A stretch of DNA of 64,000 bases from contig NZ_CP033922.1 of assembly GCF_003815715.1 (NCBI RefSeq), forward strand, positions 434,001 to 498,000, in the 5' to 3' direction. The number at the start of each line of letters is the position of its first letter. Position 1 is the stretch's first letter. This document shows, piece by piece, positions 1 through 7,501 of the stretch. Under the pieces are notes generated by a model. The model had not been told where the DNA came from and made no database searches. It saw only the letters and a program-made list of their open reading frames with translations. The position numbers and the translations under genes are program-made. The stretch comes from Chryseobacterium sp. G0162. Its GTDB lineage: Bacteria > Bacteroidota > Bacteroidia > Flavobacteriales > Weeksellaceae.

Positions 1-535
1 ACTGAAAGTTTGATAGTTCCGCCCTACAAAATCCCTGGCATTCTGTAGCCGCCGCACAAATCGGGCAATGATTTTCGATCAGGAAATATTCTTTTCCTTC
101 TTTCTTCCATTCTGCCATATATCCTTCTTTGCTTCGGGCTTCGGCAAGAACCTCCAGGCGTTGTTCTAAATTTTTTGTCTTAGCAAGGGCCTTTTCATAT
201 CGCTCGTGGGTATTTTTTTCCCGGTCACTAATTAACAGGTCTAATGCATTTTCCCCTAAAATATTTTTTACAGATTTCAAAAGCTGAACCGTTACTTCAG
301 CATGAGTGTCCGGAAATTGAGCCAATCCCTTATCCGTAAGGATATAATAAGTAGATGGCCGGCCCACTCCTTCACTCTTCATTGTCGGTTCAATCAATCC
401 GGCTTCTGCAAGGTTCAGTAAATGCTTTCTCGCTCCCTCTTTCGTGATGGATAATTCTTTAGCAATCAGAAGTGAAGTAGCTTCCCCTCTCATCTTTAAA
501 AACATCAGGATACGATCTGCTGCCGGTTTCTTCAT
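1..535 (-). CDS. SufR-like HTH transcriptional regulator with C-terminal cysteine cluster (partial, cut by left edge)
   Basis: Read from the reverse strand, an open frame starts at ATG 535 (MKKPAADRILMFLK) and runs off the left edge. The N-terminal ~60 residues form a winged HTH of the ArsR/DeoR type (TSLLIAKELSITKEGARKHL, then a GRPSTYY wing). Residues ~155-175 hold four cysteines (CPIC, then C-X3-C), the arrangement expected for an Fe-S-binding regulator of the SufR/COG2345 type. It is divergent from the superoxide dismutase operon, whose promoter carries a CAAC-N6-GTTG palindrome matching the published cyanobacterial SufR box. Inference: it senses Fe-S or redox status and represses that operon. 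The C-terminal end is not visible. Confidence 0.8.
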   Translation of the reverse strand, partial: MKKPAADRILMFLKMRGEATSLLIAKELSITKEGARKHLLNLAEAGLIEPTMKSEGVGRPSTYYILTDKGLAQFPDTHAEVTVQLLKSVKNILGENALDLLISDREKNTHERYEKALAKTKNLEQRLEVLAEARSKEGYMAEWKKEGKEYFLIENHCPICAAATECQGFCRAELSNFQ

Positions 536-549
536 TTGACAATATTTAG

Positions 550-569
550 GTTGTTTTATTTTCAACAAC
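550..569. promoter_or_regulatory. Inverted repeat GTTGTT-N8-AACAAC near regulator start
   Basis: GTTGTT (550-555) and AACAAC (564-569) are perfect inverted arms 15 bp upstream of the regulator's start codon. The left part, GTTGTTTTATT, recurs exactly at 670-680 beside the operon promoter. A shared word on both sides of a divergent intergenic region suggests an autoregulatory operator; that is inference. Confidence 0.5.
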
Positions 570-657
570 AAAGATAGTCATTTTCTATAATCTTAAAATA
601 TTAAACACAAAACACTAATTACCAACACATTAAAAATACAAATCATGCGACCTATAA

Positions 658-675
658 AACAACCAAAAAGTTGTT
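658..675. promoter_or_regulatory. SufR-like operator CAAC-N6-GTTG
   Basis: AACAAC (658-663), spacer CAAAAA (664-669), GTTGTT (670-675). The core is an exact CAAC-N6-GTTG, the motif described for SufR in cyanobacteria. It covers the TTG (671-673) that serves as the -33 element of the downstream promoter, so a bound repressor would block transcription. Confidence 0.65.
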
Positions 676-700
676 TTATTCAAATATATTGCTACCTTTG
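671..700 (+). promoter_or_regulatory. Bacteroidota-type promoter of the SOD/ferredoxin operon
   Basis: TTG at 671-673, a 19-base spacer, then TACCTTTG (TAnnTTTG) at 693-700. This fits the -33/-7 consensus of Bacteroidota housekeeping sigma. Transcription would start near 706, leaving a leader of about 16 bases before ATG 722. Confidence 0.75.
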
Positions 701-721
701 TCCAACATTAATCAAAAATAA

Positions 722-1354
722 ATGCACATGAAACCATTTACACTACCTCAATTATCTTATGCTTATGATGCTTTAGAGCCATTTATCGATAAAAATACAA
801 TGACTATTCACCACCAGCGTCACCATCAGGCCTATGTAGATAACCTGAATGCTGCTTTAGAACAGACCCATGAAACCAATCCTGATCTTGATTCCTTATT
901 ACAAAGAATCAGTGAATATAGTCCGGCCGTAAGAAATAATGGTGGTGGACATTTCAATCATTCTTTATTCTGGGAAATCCTTTCTCCACAACCTAAATTA
1001 ATCCCTGAGGGAAAACTGAATGAAGTCATTATCTCCACCTTCGGAAGTCTTGAAGAACTTAAGGCAGAAATGAAGAAGGCAGGACTTGGGCAATTTGGAT
1101 CCGGCTGGGTTTGGTTGTATGTAAAATTCAATGGATCTCTTGCGGTAAGTTCAACGCCTAATCAGGACAATCCTATGATGGATATTCTTCCGGTGAACAG
1201 AGGATTTCCAATCCTTGGAATTGATGTTTGGGAACATGCCTATTATCTGGCTTATCAGAACAAAAGAGCAGATTATCTGGATTCTTTCTGGTCTGTATTA
1301 GATTGGGCATCTGTAGAGAAAAAATATGAAGAAGCTCTTTCAAAAATAAGATAG
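722..1354 (+). CDS. sodA: Superoxide dismutase, Mn-type or cambialistic
   Basis: Converts superoxide to peroxide and oxygen. It is 210 residues, a normal length. Metal ligands fit the Fe/Mn SOD family: H30 (IHHQRHHQAYV), H80 (GGGHFNHSLFW), D168 and H172 (DVWEHAYY). The GGGH stretch before the second ligand and Gln148 in PNQDNP are signatures of Mn rather than Fe enzymes, though cambialistic activity cannot be excluded. ATG 722 is used; ATG 728 (MKPFTLPQL) is equally plausible. No signal peptide, so cytoplasmic. First gene of an operon continuing to the ferredoxin at 3835, driven by a promoter with a SufR-like operator. Confidence 0.95.
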   Translation: MHMKPFTLPQLSYAYDALEPFIDKNTMTIHHQRHHQAYVDNLNAALEQTHETNPDLDSLLQRISEYSPAVRNNGGGHFNHSLFWEILSPQPKLIPEGKLNEVIISTFGSLEELKAEMKKAGLGQFGSGWVWLYVKFNGSLAVSSTPNQDNPMMDILPVNRGFPILGIDVWEHAYYLAYQNKRADYLDSFWSVLDWASVEKKYEEALSKIR

Positions 1355-1375
1355 TAAATACAAATATTGCTAACA

Positions 1376-1876
1376 ATGGATACCCAGACTTTCGTAAATA
1401 AAGCAAAAGCTTCCGGCATTATTGCTTTTGACTTTTTAGACTATAAACCCACTACTGAAATTGTGGAATTAGATATCAGGAATCATCTTTTTATGGGAAT
1501 GATCGTCAAGGAAAAGGAATTTAAAGAATCAATTGCAGCAGTAGATTATTCTGTGTACAAAAACAAAGCTGTTGGAATTATTTGTTCAACCGACGCTATT
1601 ATTCCGCCTTGGGCCTACATGTTTCTCATGGAAAAACTATCTCCTTATGCTGCTTATGTAGATTTAAACAACGCTGAAACCGTTCTCCTTGATCTCTGGA
1701 AACGTCGTCTAATTTATGCAGACCTAAGACATTTTAAAAACCAGAAAGTAGTTGTTAGAGCTAATACCTCCCATGATCCTGCGCTGTATTTATTAGCCAC
1801 TGAACTTTTAAAACCATTAGTCAAAAGCCTGATGTATGGCGAAATAGGGTTACCCAAAGTAATTTTCAAAAAATAA
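1376..1876 (+). CDS. DUF2480 family protein
   Basis: A 166-residue protein of the Bacteroidota-specific DUF2480 family; function not established. The start is taken at ATG 1376 (MDTQTFVNKAKASG); the open frame extends only to an unlikely TTG at 1367. It has no membrane segment or signal peptide. The gene lies 21 bp after the SOD gene and 6 bp before the flavin reductase, so it is surely co-transcribed. Members often lie near Fe-S assembly genes, which matches the SufR-like control here. A role in Fe-S or redox homeostasis is inference from context. Confidence 0.85.
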   Translation: MDTQTFVNKAKASGIIAFDFLDYKPTTEIVELDIRNHLFMGMIVKEKEFKESIAAVDYSVYKNKAVGIICSTDAIIPPWAYMFLMEKLSPYAAYVDLNNAETVLLDLWKRRLIYADLRHFKNQKVVVRANTSHDPALYLLATELLKPLVKSLMYGEIGLPKVIFKK

Positions 1877-1882
1877 AACAAA

Positions 1883-2452
1883 ATGAAAGCAATCATATTC
1901 AACGGATCTTTGGAAAGAAGAACAGAATCCACTTCCGGACTGATCTCTGCTTACCTATCAGAGCAGCTGAAAGCGCTTGGAATTCACACTGATGTTTTTA
2001 CGCTTGCAGATTCCGGAATTCCTTTATTTGATGTCACACTCAACAAAACACCTCTGGCTGTTGAACGGATGACACAAATGTTTCAGGATGCAGATCTTCA
2101 TTTCTGGCTAGCTCCACTCTATCATGGAAGTATTCCGGGAGTAATGAAAAATTGCCTAGACTGGCTGGAAGTAACAGCTAATACCTATGAGCCTTATCTT
2201 ACAGACAAAACCATAGGTCTGGTATGCTGGGCAGATGGTTTACAGGCCATGCAGGGAATCAATGCGATGGATGCCATTGCCAAATCATTACGGGCATGGC
2301 CTCTTCCTTTCAGTGTTCCGATTCTCAGAACATCATTATTTGACAACGAGAATCCAAAGCAGATCTCAGCATTCTATTCCGGTAAACTTGATAAGCTTAT
2401 CAGCATAGCTACCACAAAGAAAATAGAAAAAATGATAATAAATCAATCATAA
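1883..2452 (+). CDS. NAD(P)H-dependent FMN reductase family protein
   Basis: A 189-residue flavodoxin-fold protein. The N-terminus MKAIIFNGSLERRTES is the FMN phosphate loop of NADPH-dependent FMN reductases, and LAPLYHGSIPGVMKNCLDWL (about residues 75-95) is the family's second flavin-binding stretch. It probably reduces flavin or quinone-like acceptors in the cytoplasm. It lies 6 bp after DUF2480 and 1 bp before the ferredoxin-NADP reductase, pointing to tight co-translation. Substrate cannot be told from sequence. Confidence 0.85.
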   Translation: MKAIIFNGSLERRTESTSGLISAYLSEQLKALGIHTDVFTLADSGIPLFDVTLNKTPLAVERMTQMFQDADLHFWLAPLYHGSIPGVMKNCLDWLEVTANTYEPYLTDKTIGLVCWADGLQAMQGINAMDAIAKSLRAWPLPFSVPILRTSLFDNENPKQISAFYSGKLDKLISIATTKKIEKMIINQS

Positions 2453-2453
2453 C

Positions 2454-3506
2454 ATGATAGAAACAGATATACTGATCATTGGTGCCGGCCCTGCAGGGTT
2501 ATTTACGGTTTTTGAAGCCGGCCTTCTCAAAATGCACTGTCATATTATTGATGCATTGCCACAGATGGGAGGCCAGTTATCAGAATTATATCCCAAGAAA
2601 CCCATTTTTGATATTCCGGGATTTCCGAGTGTATTGGCTGGTGACCTGATTGATAATCTTTATGAACAGATCAAACAGTTTGAACCCGGATTTACATTTA
2701 ATGAAACCGCTGTACATCTCCTGAAACTGGAAGAAAATCTTTTTGAAGTAATTACAGATAAAGGAACAAAACATAGAGCAAAGGCTGTTGTAATTGCCGG
2801 TGGCCTGGGAAGTTTTGAACCTAAAAAACCACCTATTGAAAACATTTCCTTGTATGAAGACCGTGGTGTCAATTATTTCATCAAACGTCCGGAAGATTAT
2901 GCAGGAAAGCGTGTGGTGATTGCCGGAGGCGGAGATTCTGCCCTGGACTGGACTATACATCTTGCGGAAAAAGCATCATCATTGACTTTAATTCACAGAC
3001 GAAATGAATTCAGAGGAGCTCTGGATTCAGTAGAAAAAGTAAAAAAATTAAAGCATGAAGGAAAGATCAATCTGGTGACTCCGGCAGAGGTTATTGGCCT
3101 TAAAGGCGAAAATTCTCTACAGGAAATTGTAGTGGAAAAAGAAGGAGCCATTCAAACCATTGAAGCCGATCATTTTATTCCTTTATTCGGATTGGTTCCT
3201 AAGCTTGGACCTTTGACTGACTGGGGGCTGGAACTTGAAAAAAACGCAATTAAAGTGGATAACGGTACAGATTTCCAGACCAATATTGGAGGCGTTTATG
3301 CTGTAGGCGATATCAATACTTATCCTTTTAAAATGAAGCTAATCTTATGTGGGTTTCATGAAGCAGCCATTGCTTGCCAAAGCATTTACCAGCGGCTGAA
3401 TCCTAATAAAAAGTTTGTTTTAAAATACACTACTGTAAGCGGTGTTGAAGGTTTTGACGGAACGAAGAAACAAGCAGAAAAACAAGTAGTAGCAACGATT
3501 GACTAA
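2454..3506 (+). CDS. Ferredoxin--NADP(+) reductase, thioredoxin-reductase-like (type 2)
   Basis: A 350-residue two-domain flavoprotein: FAD motif GAGPAG at 10-15, NAD(P)H motif GGGDSA at 158-163, and a C-terminal FAD stretch GGVYAVGDINTYPFK. The redox CxxC of thioredoxin reductases is absent, as expected for the bacterial type 2 FNR family. It moves electrons between NADPH and ferredoxin; the 2Fe-2S ferredoxin gene follows 5 bp downstream and is the likely partner. Together with SOD and the SufR-like operator this suggests an electron-supply module for Fe-S repair or oxidative stress. Confidence 0.92.
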   Translation: MIETDILIIGAGPAGLFTVFEAGLLKMHCHIIDALPQMGGQLSELYPKKPIFDIPGFPSVLAGDLIDNLYEQIKQFEPGFTFNETAVHLLKLEENLFEVITDKGTKHRAKAVVIAGGLGSFEPKKPPIENISLYEDRGVNYFIKRPEDYAGKRVVIAGGGDSALDWTIHLAEKASSLTLIHRRNEFRGALDSVEKVKKLKHEGKINLVTPAEVIGLKGENSLQEIVVEKEGAIQTIEADHFIPLFGLVPKLGPLTDWGLELEKNAIKVDNGTDFQTNIGGVYAVGDINTYPFKMKLILCGFHEAAIACQSIYQRLNPNKKFVLKYTTVSGVEGFDGTKKQAEKQVVATID

Positions 3507-3511
3507 TATCC

Positions 3512-3835
3512 ATGAAAGACGAAATAACAATTACAGTGACAGATCAGACTGGTATTCAACATACCCTGATCTGTCCACTGGAGATGGGACTTACTTTAAA
3601 AGACATCTGTAAAGCCTATGAACTTCCTATGGAAGCCATGTGTGGTGGTATGGCGATGTGTGCCACCTGTCATTGCTATATTCTGAATGGAGCGGCCTCA
3701 TTATCTGAGAAAAATGATGTGGAAGAGGCCCTTCTTTCAGAATTATTCACCACCAAGGAAACCAGCAGATTGGCATGTCAAATCTATCTGACTGGTCAAA
3801 TGGATGGACTCTCCATAGAAATTGCAGCAAATTAA
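3512..3835 (+). CDS. 2Fe-2S ferredoxin (adrenodoxin type)
   Basis: A 107-residue ferredoxin. Cluster ligands are C44, C50, C53 and C89 in the spacing C-X5-C-X2-C...C (MCGGMAMCATCHC and LACQI), typical of adrenodoxin-like vertebrate/bacterial ferredoxins. Cytoplasmic one-electron carrier, almost certainly reduced by the upstream FNR. Last gene before a strong hairpin terminator at 3906. Confidence 0.93.
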   Translation: MKDEITITVTDQTGIQHTLICPLEMGLTLKDICKAYELPMEAMCGGMAMCATCHCYILNGAASLSEKNDVEEALLSELFTTKETSRLACQIYLTGQMDGLSIEIAAN

Positions 3836-3905
3836 CAGATTCAAGATCAAGTTTGCACAGTTTATGATGTAATAAATTGTTGGAACTGTTTTAATTAAGT
3901 TTAGT

Positions 3906-3945
3906 AGGGATTTCTAAAACAGTATGTTGAAGAAATCCCTTTTTT
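3906..3945 (+). terminator. Rho-independent terminator after the SOD-ferredoxin operon
   Basis: Perfect 10-bp stem AGGGATTTCT (3906-3915) / AGAAATCCCT (3931-3940) followed by a T run. It lies only 23 bases before the next ferredoxin start at 3968, so it may also act as an attenuator for that gene. Confidence 0.85.
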
Positions 3946-3967
3946 ACAACATTTTAAAAATAAAAAT

Positions 3968-4318
3968 ATGGCAATTAAAATAACTGATGACTGTATCAAT
4001 TGCGGAGCCTGTGAACCGGAATGCCCAAATTCAGCCATTTACGAAGGCGCCATCGACTGGCGTTGGCAGGATAAAACCAAACTTTCGGGTCATATCACCT
4101 TCCCGGATGGAACTGAAGCTGATGCAGGAGCTTATAATCAGGCGGTTTCGGATGAGGTCTATTATATTGTCTCTGGAAAATGTACGGAATGTAAAGGTTT
4201 TCATGAAGAACCTCAGTGTAAGGCTGTTTGCCCTGTAGACTGCTGTATTGATGATCCGGACCATCGTGAAAGTGATGAAGTATTATTTGACCGGCAGAAA
4301 TTTATGCATGAAGTTTAA
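3968..4318 (+). CDS. 4Fe-4S dicluster-type ferredoxin
   Basis: A 116-residue ferredoxin with two cysteine sets: C9, C12, C15, C19 (CX2CX2CX3C) and C72, C75, C84, C88 (CX2CX8CX3C), with an extra C92. The long insert between the clusters and the CX8C spacing resemble the YfhL-type ferredoxins. It is separated from the upstream operon by a terminator and no clear promoter is seen in the 133-bp gap, so read-through or attenuation is possible. Electron carrier in the cytoplasm; partner unknown. Confidence 0.9.
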   Translation: MAIKITDDCINCGACEPECPNSAIYEGAIDWRWQDKTKLSGHITFPDGTEADAGAYNQAVSDEVYYIVSGKCTECKGFHEEPQCKAVCPVDCCIDDPDHRESDEVLFDRQKFMHEV

Positions 4319-4424
4319 TCTTTCATATATTATTCATTAATTTATTTTGTAACAATGACTTAACCTATTTCTACTAATCGGGAAACGAAATATCATCAAT
4401 AATTTAAACCCAATACTATAAATT

Positions 4425-5309
4425 ATGAAACCGGTATTATTTTTTCTCGTTATGCTCTCTGCTTTAATATCAGCTCAGACAGATGTTCCAAAGCTCAAAA
4501 AAGAATATATTCAGCTTTTAGAAAAATCCAATTATGGTAATAATCCAAAAGCAGGTAAATATTATGATATTAATGGAATCAAAATGTATTGTGAAATCTA
4601 TGGAGAAGGCCAGCCCTTGCTTCTCATCCATGGAAATGGGGGCTCAATTGTAGATTTTTCTAAACAAATCCCCTATTTTTCCAAACATTATAAAGTGATT
4701 GTTGCCGATAGCAGAGCACAGGGAAAATCAATAGATAAAGGAAACGCTCTTACTTACGAAATGATGGCTGATGATTATGCAGCACTCCTTCAGACAATGA
4801 AAATTGATTCTGCTTTTGTGATGGGCTGGAGTGACGGAGGAATTAACGGACTTTTGCTAAGCATGAGACATCCGGAAAAGGTAAAGAAACTCATTGTTAC
4901 CGGAGCTAATTTAAGACCTGATTCTACAGCAGTACAACCTGATGTATTTAAAAGAGTGAGTGATAATTATGCAAAATTTAAAGAGGTTTTTGCCAATAAA
5001 AAAAACAAAACAGATCTGGATGATATGGTTTTCAAGCTTAAAAGATTATTGAGTGAACAGCCCAATATAGATCCAAAAGCTTTAAAGAGCATTAAGGTTC
5101 CTGTTCTTGTAATTGGAGGAGATAATGATGTGATAAAACCGGAACATACCCTGGAAATCTTCAGAAATATCCCTAAAGCCAATCTTTGGATTTTACCCAA
5201 CTCTGGACATGCTACTTTAGTGGTTTATACAGATGAATTCAATGCTAAAGCAGATACTTTTTTTAAAACAAAATTCAGAACTATTAAAGATCGGGATCGT
5301 GAGTTTTAA
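4425..5309 (+). CDS. Secreted alpha/beta-hydrolase
   Basis: A 294-residue protein with an N-terminal signal peptide (MKPVLFFLVMLSALISAQ) and an alpha/beta-hydrolase fold. Visible motifs: oxyanion region LLIHGNGGS, nucleophile elbow GWSDGG, acid GGDNDV and catalytic His in NSGHATLV. Likely periplasmic or exported esterase, lipase or related enzyme; the substrate is unknown. Monocistronic, with a bidirectional terminator just downstream. Confidence 0.88.
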   Translation: MKPVLFFLVMLSALISAQTDVPKLKKEYIQLLEKSNYGNNPKAGKYYDINGIKMYCEIYGEGQPLLLIHGNGGSIVDFSKQIPYFSKHYKVIVADSRAQGKSIDKGNALTYEMMADDYAALLQTMKIDSAFVMGWSDGGINGLLLSMRHPEKVKKLIVTGANLRPDSTAVQPDVFKRVSDNYAKFKEVFANKKNKTDLDDMVFKLKRLLSEQPNIDPKALKSIKVPVLVIGGDNDVIKPEHTLEIFRNIPKANLWILPNSGHATLVVYTDEFNAKADTFFKTKFRTIKDRDREF

Positions 5310-5356
5310 TAATAGCCACGCATAATCAACATTATATTTAAATTTCTTCAATCTAT

Positions 5357-5382
5357 AAAGGCGGGTTTCAATCCGCCTTTTA
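5357..5382. terminator. Bidirectional terminator between convergent genes
   Basis: AAAGGCGG (5357-5364) pairs with CCGCCTTT (5373-5380); flanked by A and T runs, so it can serve both the hydrolase gene and the convergent ketopantoate reductase family gene. Confidence 0.85.
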
Positions 5383-5408
5383 GTATTTAATCCGGTTTTA
5401 GTCCAAAC

Positions 5409-6344
5409 TTACTTTCCTTTAATTTCATGATATATCTTTTGAGTAAAAGGTGTATCAAGATGAACATCTGCTCCATATTTTAAAACCGCTCCGGCAAACA
5501 ATTCCAGTTCGTTATCTTTCTTTCCGGAATGAATATCCAACTGTAAGGATGTTGGAGTTTCAAAAGGAAATGTAGATGCTTTTTCAAAGGTTCTTTCTAT
5601 AATATCTTCCGAAAGGTGAATTTGTTTTTTATCTGCAATCTGTTTTATTTCCTTCATAATTTCCGTTGCTTCAGCTTTCTGCTGTTCATCAGTACATACG
5701 GTTCCTATGGATGAATTATGTTTGGCTGTTACCAGTCCAAAGCTGGCAATGAAAATAAACTTCGTCCAGATATCGGCTAAGGAATTATCTTTAAAGTCAA
5801 AGTCAATCTTGCTTTCTTCAAGTAGCTCTGTTACCCATGCAACATCACTTGAAAAATGTTCAGGATCTCTTCCTACAATCATTTTCCCAGCTTTTCCTTT
5901 ATGTTCCACTGTCCCTCTTTTTTTGATATGAGACGCTACATAAATACAGGTTGGTAGAATAATGTGGTCTGGAATTATTTTTCGGATTCTGTCATAAATG
6001 TCTGCTCCATTCATCATGGGAAGTACTATTGTCTCTTTGGTAATAACCTCTTTAAGTTGTTTACAGACATTTTCAAGATCATATTCTTTTACACAGATCA
6101 AAACCAGATCGGGATTTTTAATATCGCTGATATTCTCCTCAATCGCATTAGGGCGAGTCCGGTCATTGGGATGCTCCGGTGAAAGTAATACTAATCCATT
6201 TTCTTTTACTTTATCATAAGTTTCTCCTCTAGCCGCAAAAGAAACAGTATATTTCCCGGAAGTTTCGTTAATCTGATTGATTTTAAAACCAAAGTATCCC
6301 CCTACGCCTCCTAATCCTACAACTACAATATGTTTTTTGTTCAT
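5409..6344 (-). CDS. Ketopantoate reductase family (ApbA/PanE) oxidoreductase
   Basis: About 311 residues from ATG 6344 (MNKKHIVVVGLGGVGGYFGFK); the open frame extends upstream only with non-native residues. The GLGGVGG loop binds NADPH; VLICVKEYDLENV and LPMMNGAD match the family's Rossmann domain, and the central WTKFIFIASFG helix holds the typical Lys. Members reduce 2-dehydropantoate to pantoate for CoA synthesis, but many paralogues have other substrates, so the panE name is not assigned. Single gene. Confidence 0.88.
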   Translation of the reverse strand: MNKKHIVVVGLGGVGGYFGFKINQINETSGKYTVSFAARGETYDKVKENGLVLLSPEHPNDRTRPNAIEENISDIKNPDLVLICVKEYDLENVCKQLKEVITKETIVLPMMNGADIYDRIRKIIPDHIILPTCIYVASHIKKRGTVEHKGKAGKMIVGRDPEHFSSDVAWVTELLEESKIDFDFKDNSLADIWTKFIFIASFGLVTAKHNSSIGTVCTDEQQKAEATEIMKEIKQIADKKQIHLSEDIIERTFEKASTFPFETPTSLQLDIHSGKKDNELELFAGAVLKYGADVHLDTPFTQKIYHEIKGK

Positions 6345-6445
6345 GAAATTATTTTTAGCAAAGATGAATGACAAATTTTAATCTATCACTTGACAAATGA
6401 AAAGAAATGGTAGATTTTGAGGAAATAATGGGGTTTTGACGGGAT

Positions 6446-6472
6446 GGAAGCTGGGAGCCGGAGGTAGGAAGC
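6446..6472. repeat. Degenerate inverted copy of the dispersed 19-bp repeat
   Basis: GGAAGCTGGGAGCCGGAGG... is an imperfect reverse complement of the 19-mer at 6685-6703. The two copies flank a gene-free 200-bp stretch between two reverse-strand genes. Confidence 0.55.
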
Positions 6473-6684
6473 TATGGAGATTCCAAAACAAAATTCATTC
6501 TATTTTTACAGATTTTCTCTTGTTATAGGGGTAGGTTTGTTGGAAATCGCGAAGGCGCAAGAGGTTTTGGATGTGGACAATTTTTTAAGGCACAACGATT
6601 TTATCTCCGATAAAATTGCATGCTGTAGATTTCATAAGTGCTTAATTAAGTAAAAAAATATCAGAAATTATTCGTCTGCAATAC

Positions 6685-6703
6685 CTTCCAGCCTCCAGCT
6701 TCC
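6685..6703. repeat. Dispersed 19-bp repeat (copy 1)
   Basis: CTTCCAGCCTCCAGCTTCC occurs here and again, identical, at 62832-62850. Both copies lie just downstream of the stop codon of a reverse-strand gene. Exact recurrence in AT-rich spacers marks a dispersed intergenic repeat family. Confidence 0.7.
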
Positions 6704-6707
6704 CTCT

Positions 6708-7286
6708 TTACTTATGAATATCTCTTCTGATTCTGCTTAATGAGCTGTCCTTAATTCCAAGATAGGAAGCAATTACCTTAAGCGGAACATGTTGAAAAAT
6801 ATTGGGATCTTTCTTCATCAGATTAGAATACCGGGTAGAAGCCTTCTGGCTCGCCATCTCAATCAGTCTGTCGTGAATGTTGTGATAGTTCAGGACAAAA
6901 AGCAGCCTGCTGAATTCCCGGAATTCAGGAATATTATGGAAATTATACTGTACATTCTCCAAACCGGTTTCCCAGAACATACAGTCTGTAACAGCCTGAT
7001 AGATCTCTTTGGTGGGCTGCTGCCTGAAAAAGGATAAAAAATCATTCACAAAACAAGGGGCAGCATAAATATTTGTGGTAATTTCTTCATTATCTTCATT
7101 CAGCAGATAAGAACGAACGTAACCTTTTTCCAGAAAATAGGTTTTAGTGCTGATGGTATTCTGATCCAACACAATATCATTAGCTTTCAGCTCAAACGGT
7201 TTGAAGGTTTCTGTAATTTTCTCAACCACTTCATCTTTAATACTGAACAGGGAATGAAAATAATTATTGATCGATGATTTATCCAT
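6708..7286 (-). CDS. Crp/Fnr-family transcriptional regulator
   Basis: 192 residues from ATG 7286 (MDKSSINNYF). The N-terminal cNMP-binding-like jelly roll runs to about residue 115 (LEKGYVRSYLLNEDNEEIT), followed by a dimer helix and a C-terminal HTH (PLKVIASYLGIKDSSLSRIRR). No cysteine cluster of the Fnr type is present, so it is not an oxygen sensor; ligand unknown. Such short Crp relatives are very common in Chryseobacterium and usually control a neighbour. No neighbour is an obvious target. Confidence 0.87.
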   Translation of the reverse strand: MDKSSINNYFHSLFSIKDEVVEKITETFKPFELKANDIVLDQNTISTKTYFLEKGYVRSYLLNEDNEEITTNIYAAPCFVNDFLSFFRQQPTKEIYQAVTDCMFWETGLENVQYNFHNIPEFREFSRLLFVLNYHNIHDRLIEMASQKASTRYSNLMKKDPNIFQHVPLKVIASYLGIKDSSLSRIRRDIHK

Positions 7287-7406
7287 TGCAAAGTACAAGG
7301 CTATATATTTTTAGCTGTCTAAAATAGGGATAATTCTGTGAATTTTCAGTGAAAATATAAATTGAAGAACAGATAATAAACCCTCCATCAATTCTACGAT
7401 TTGACA

Positions 7407-7423
7407 CCCTTCCGGTGGAAGGG
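7407..7423. repeat. Short hairpin CCCTTCC-GGT-GGAAGGG
   Basis: Perfect 7-bp arms with a 3-base loop, between two reverse-strand genes. It has no T run on either side, so it is not a standard terminator; it resembles a REP-type intergenic palindrome. Confidence 0.5.
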
Positions 7424-7501
7424 AATGATTACGTCTTCAACTGTGATATCAGTAATGATGAGAAACTTTAATTTAAAAAGTTACAGTTTTTATGATTACA
7501 T

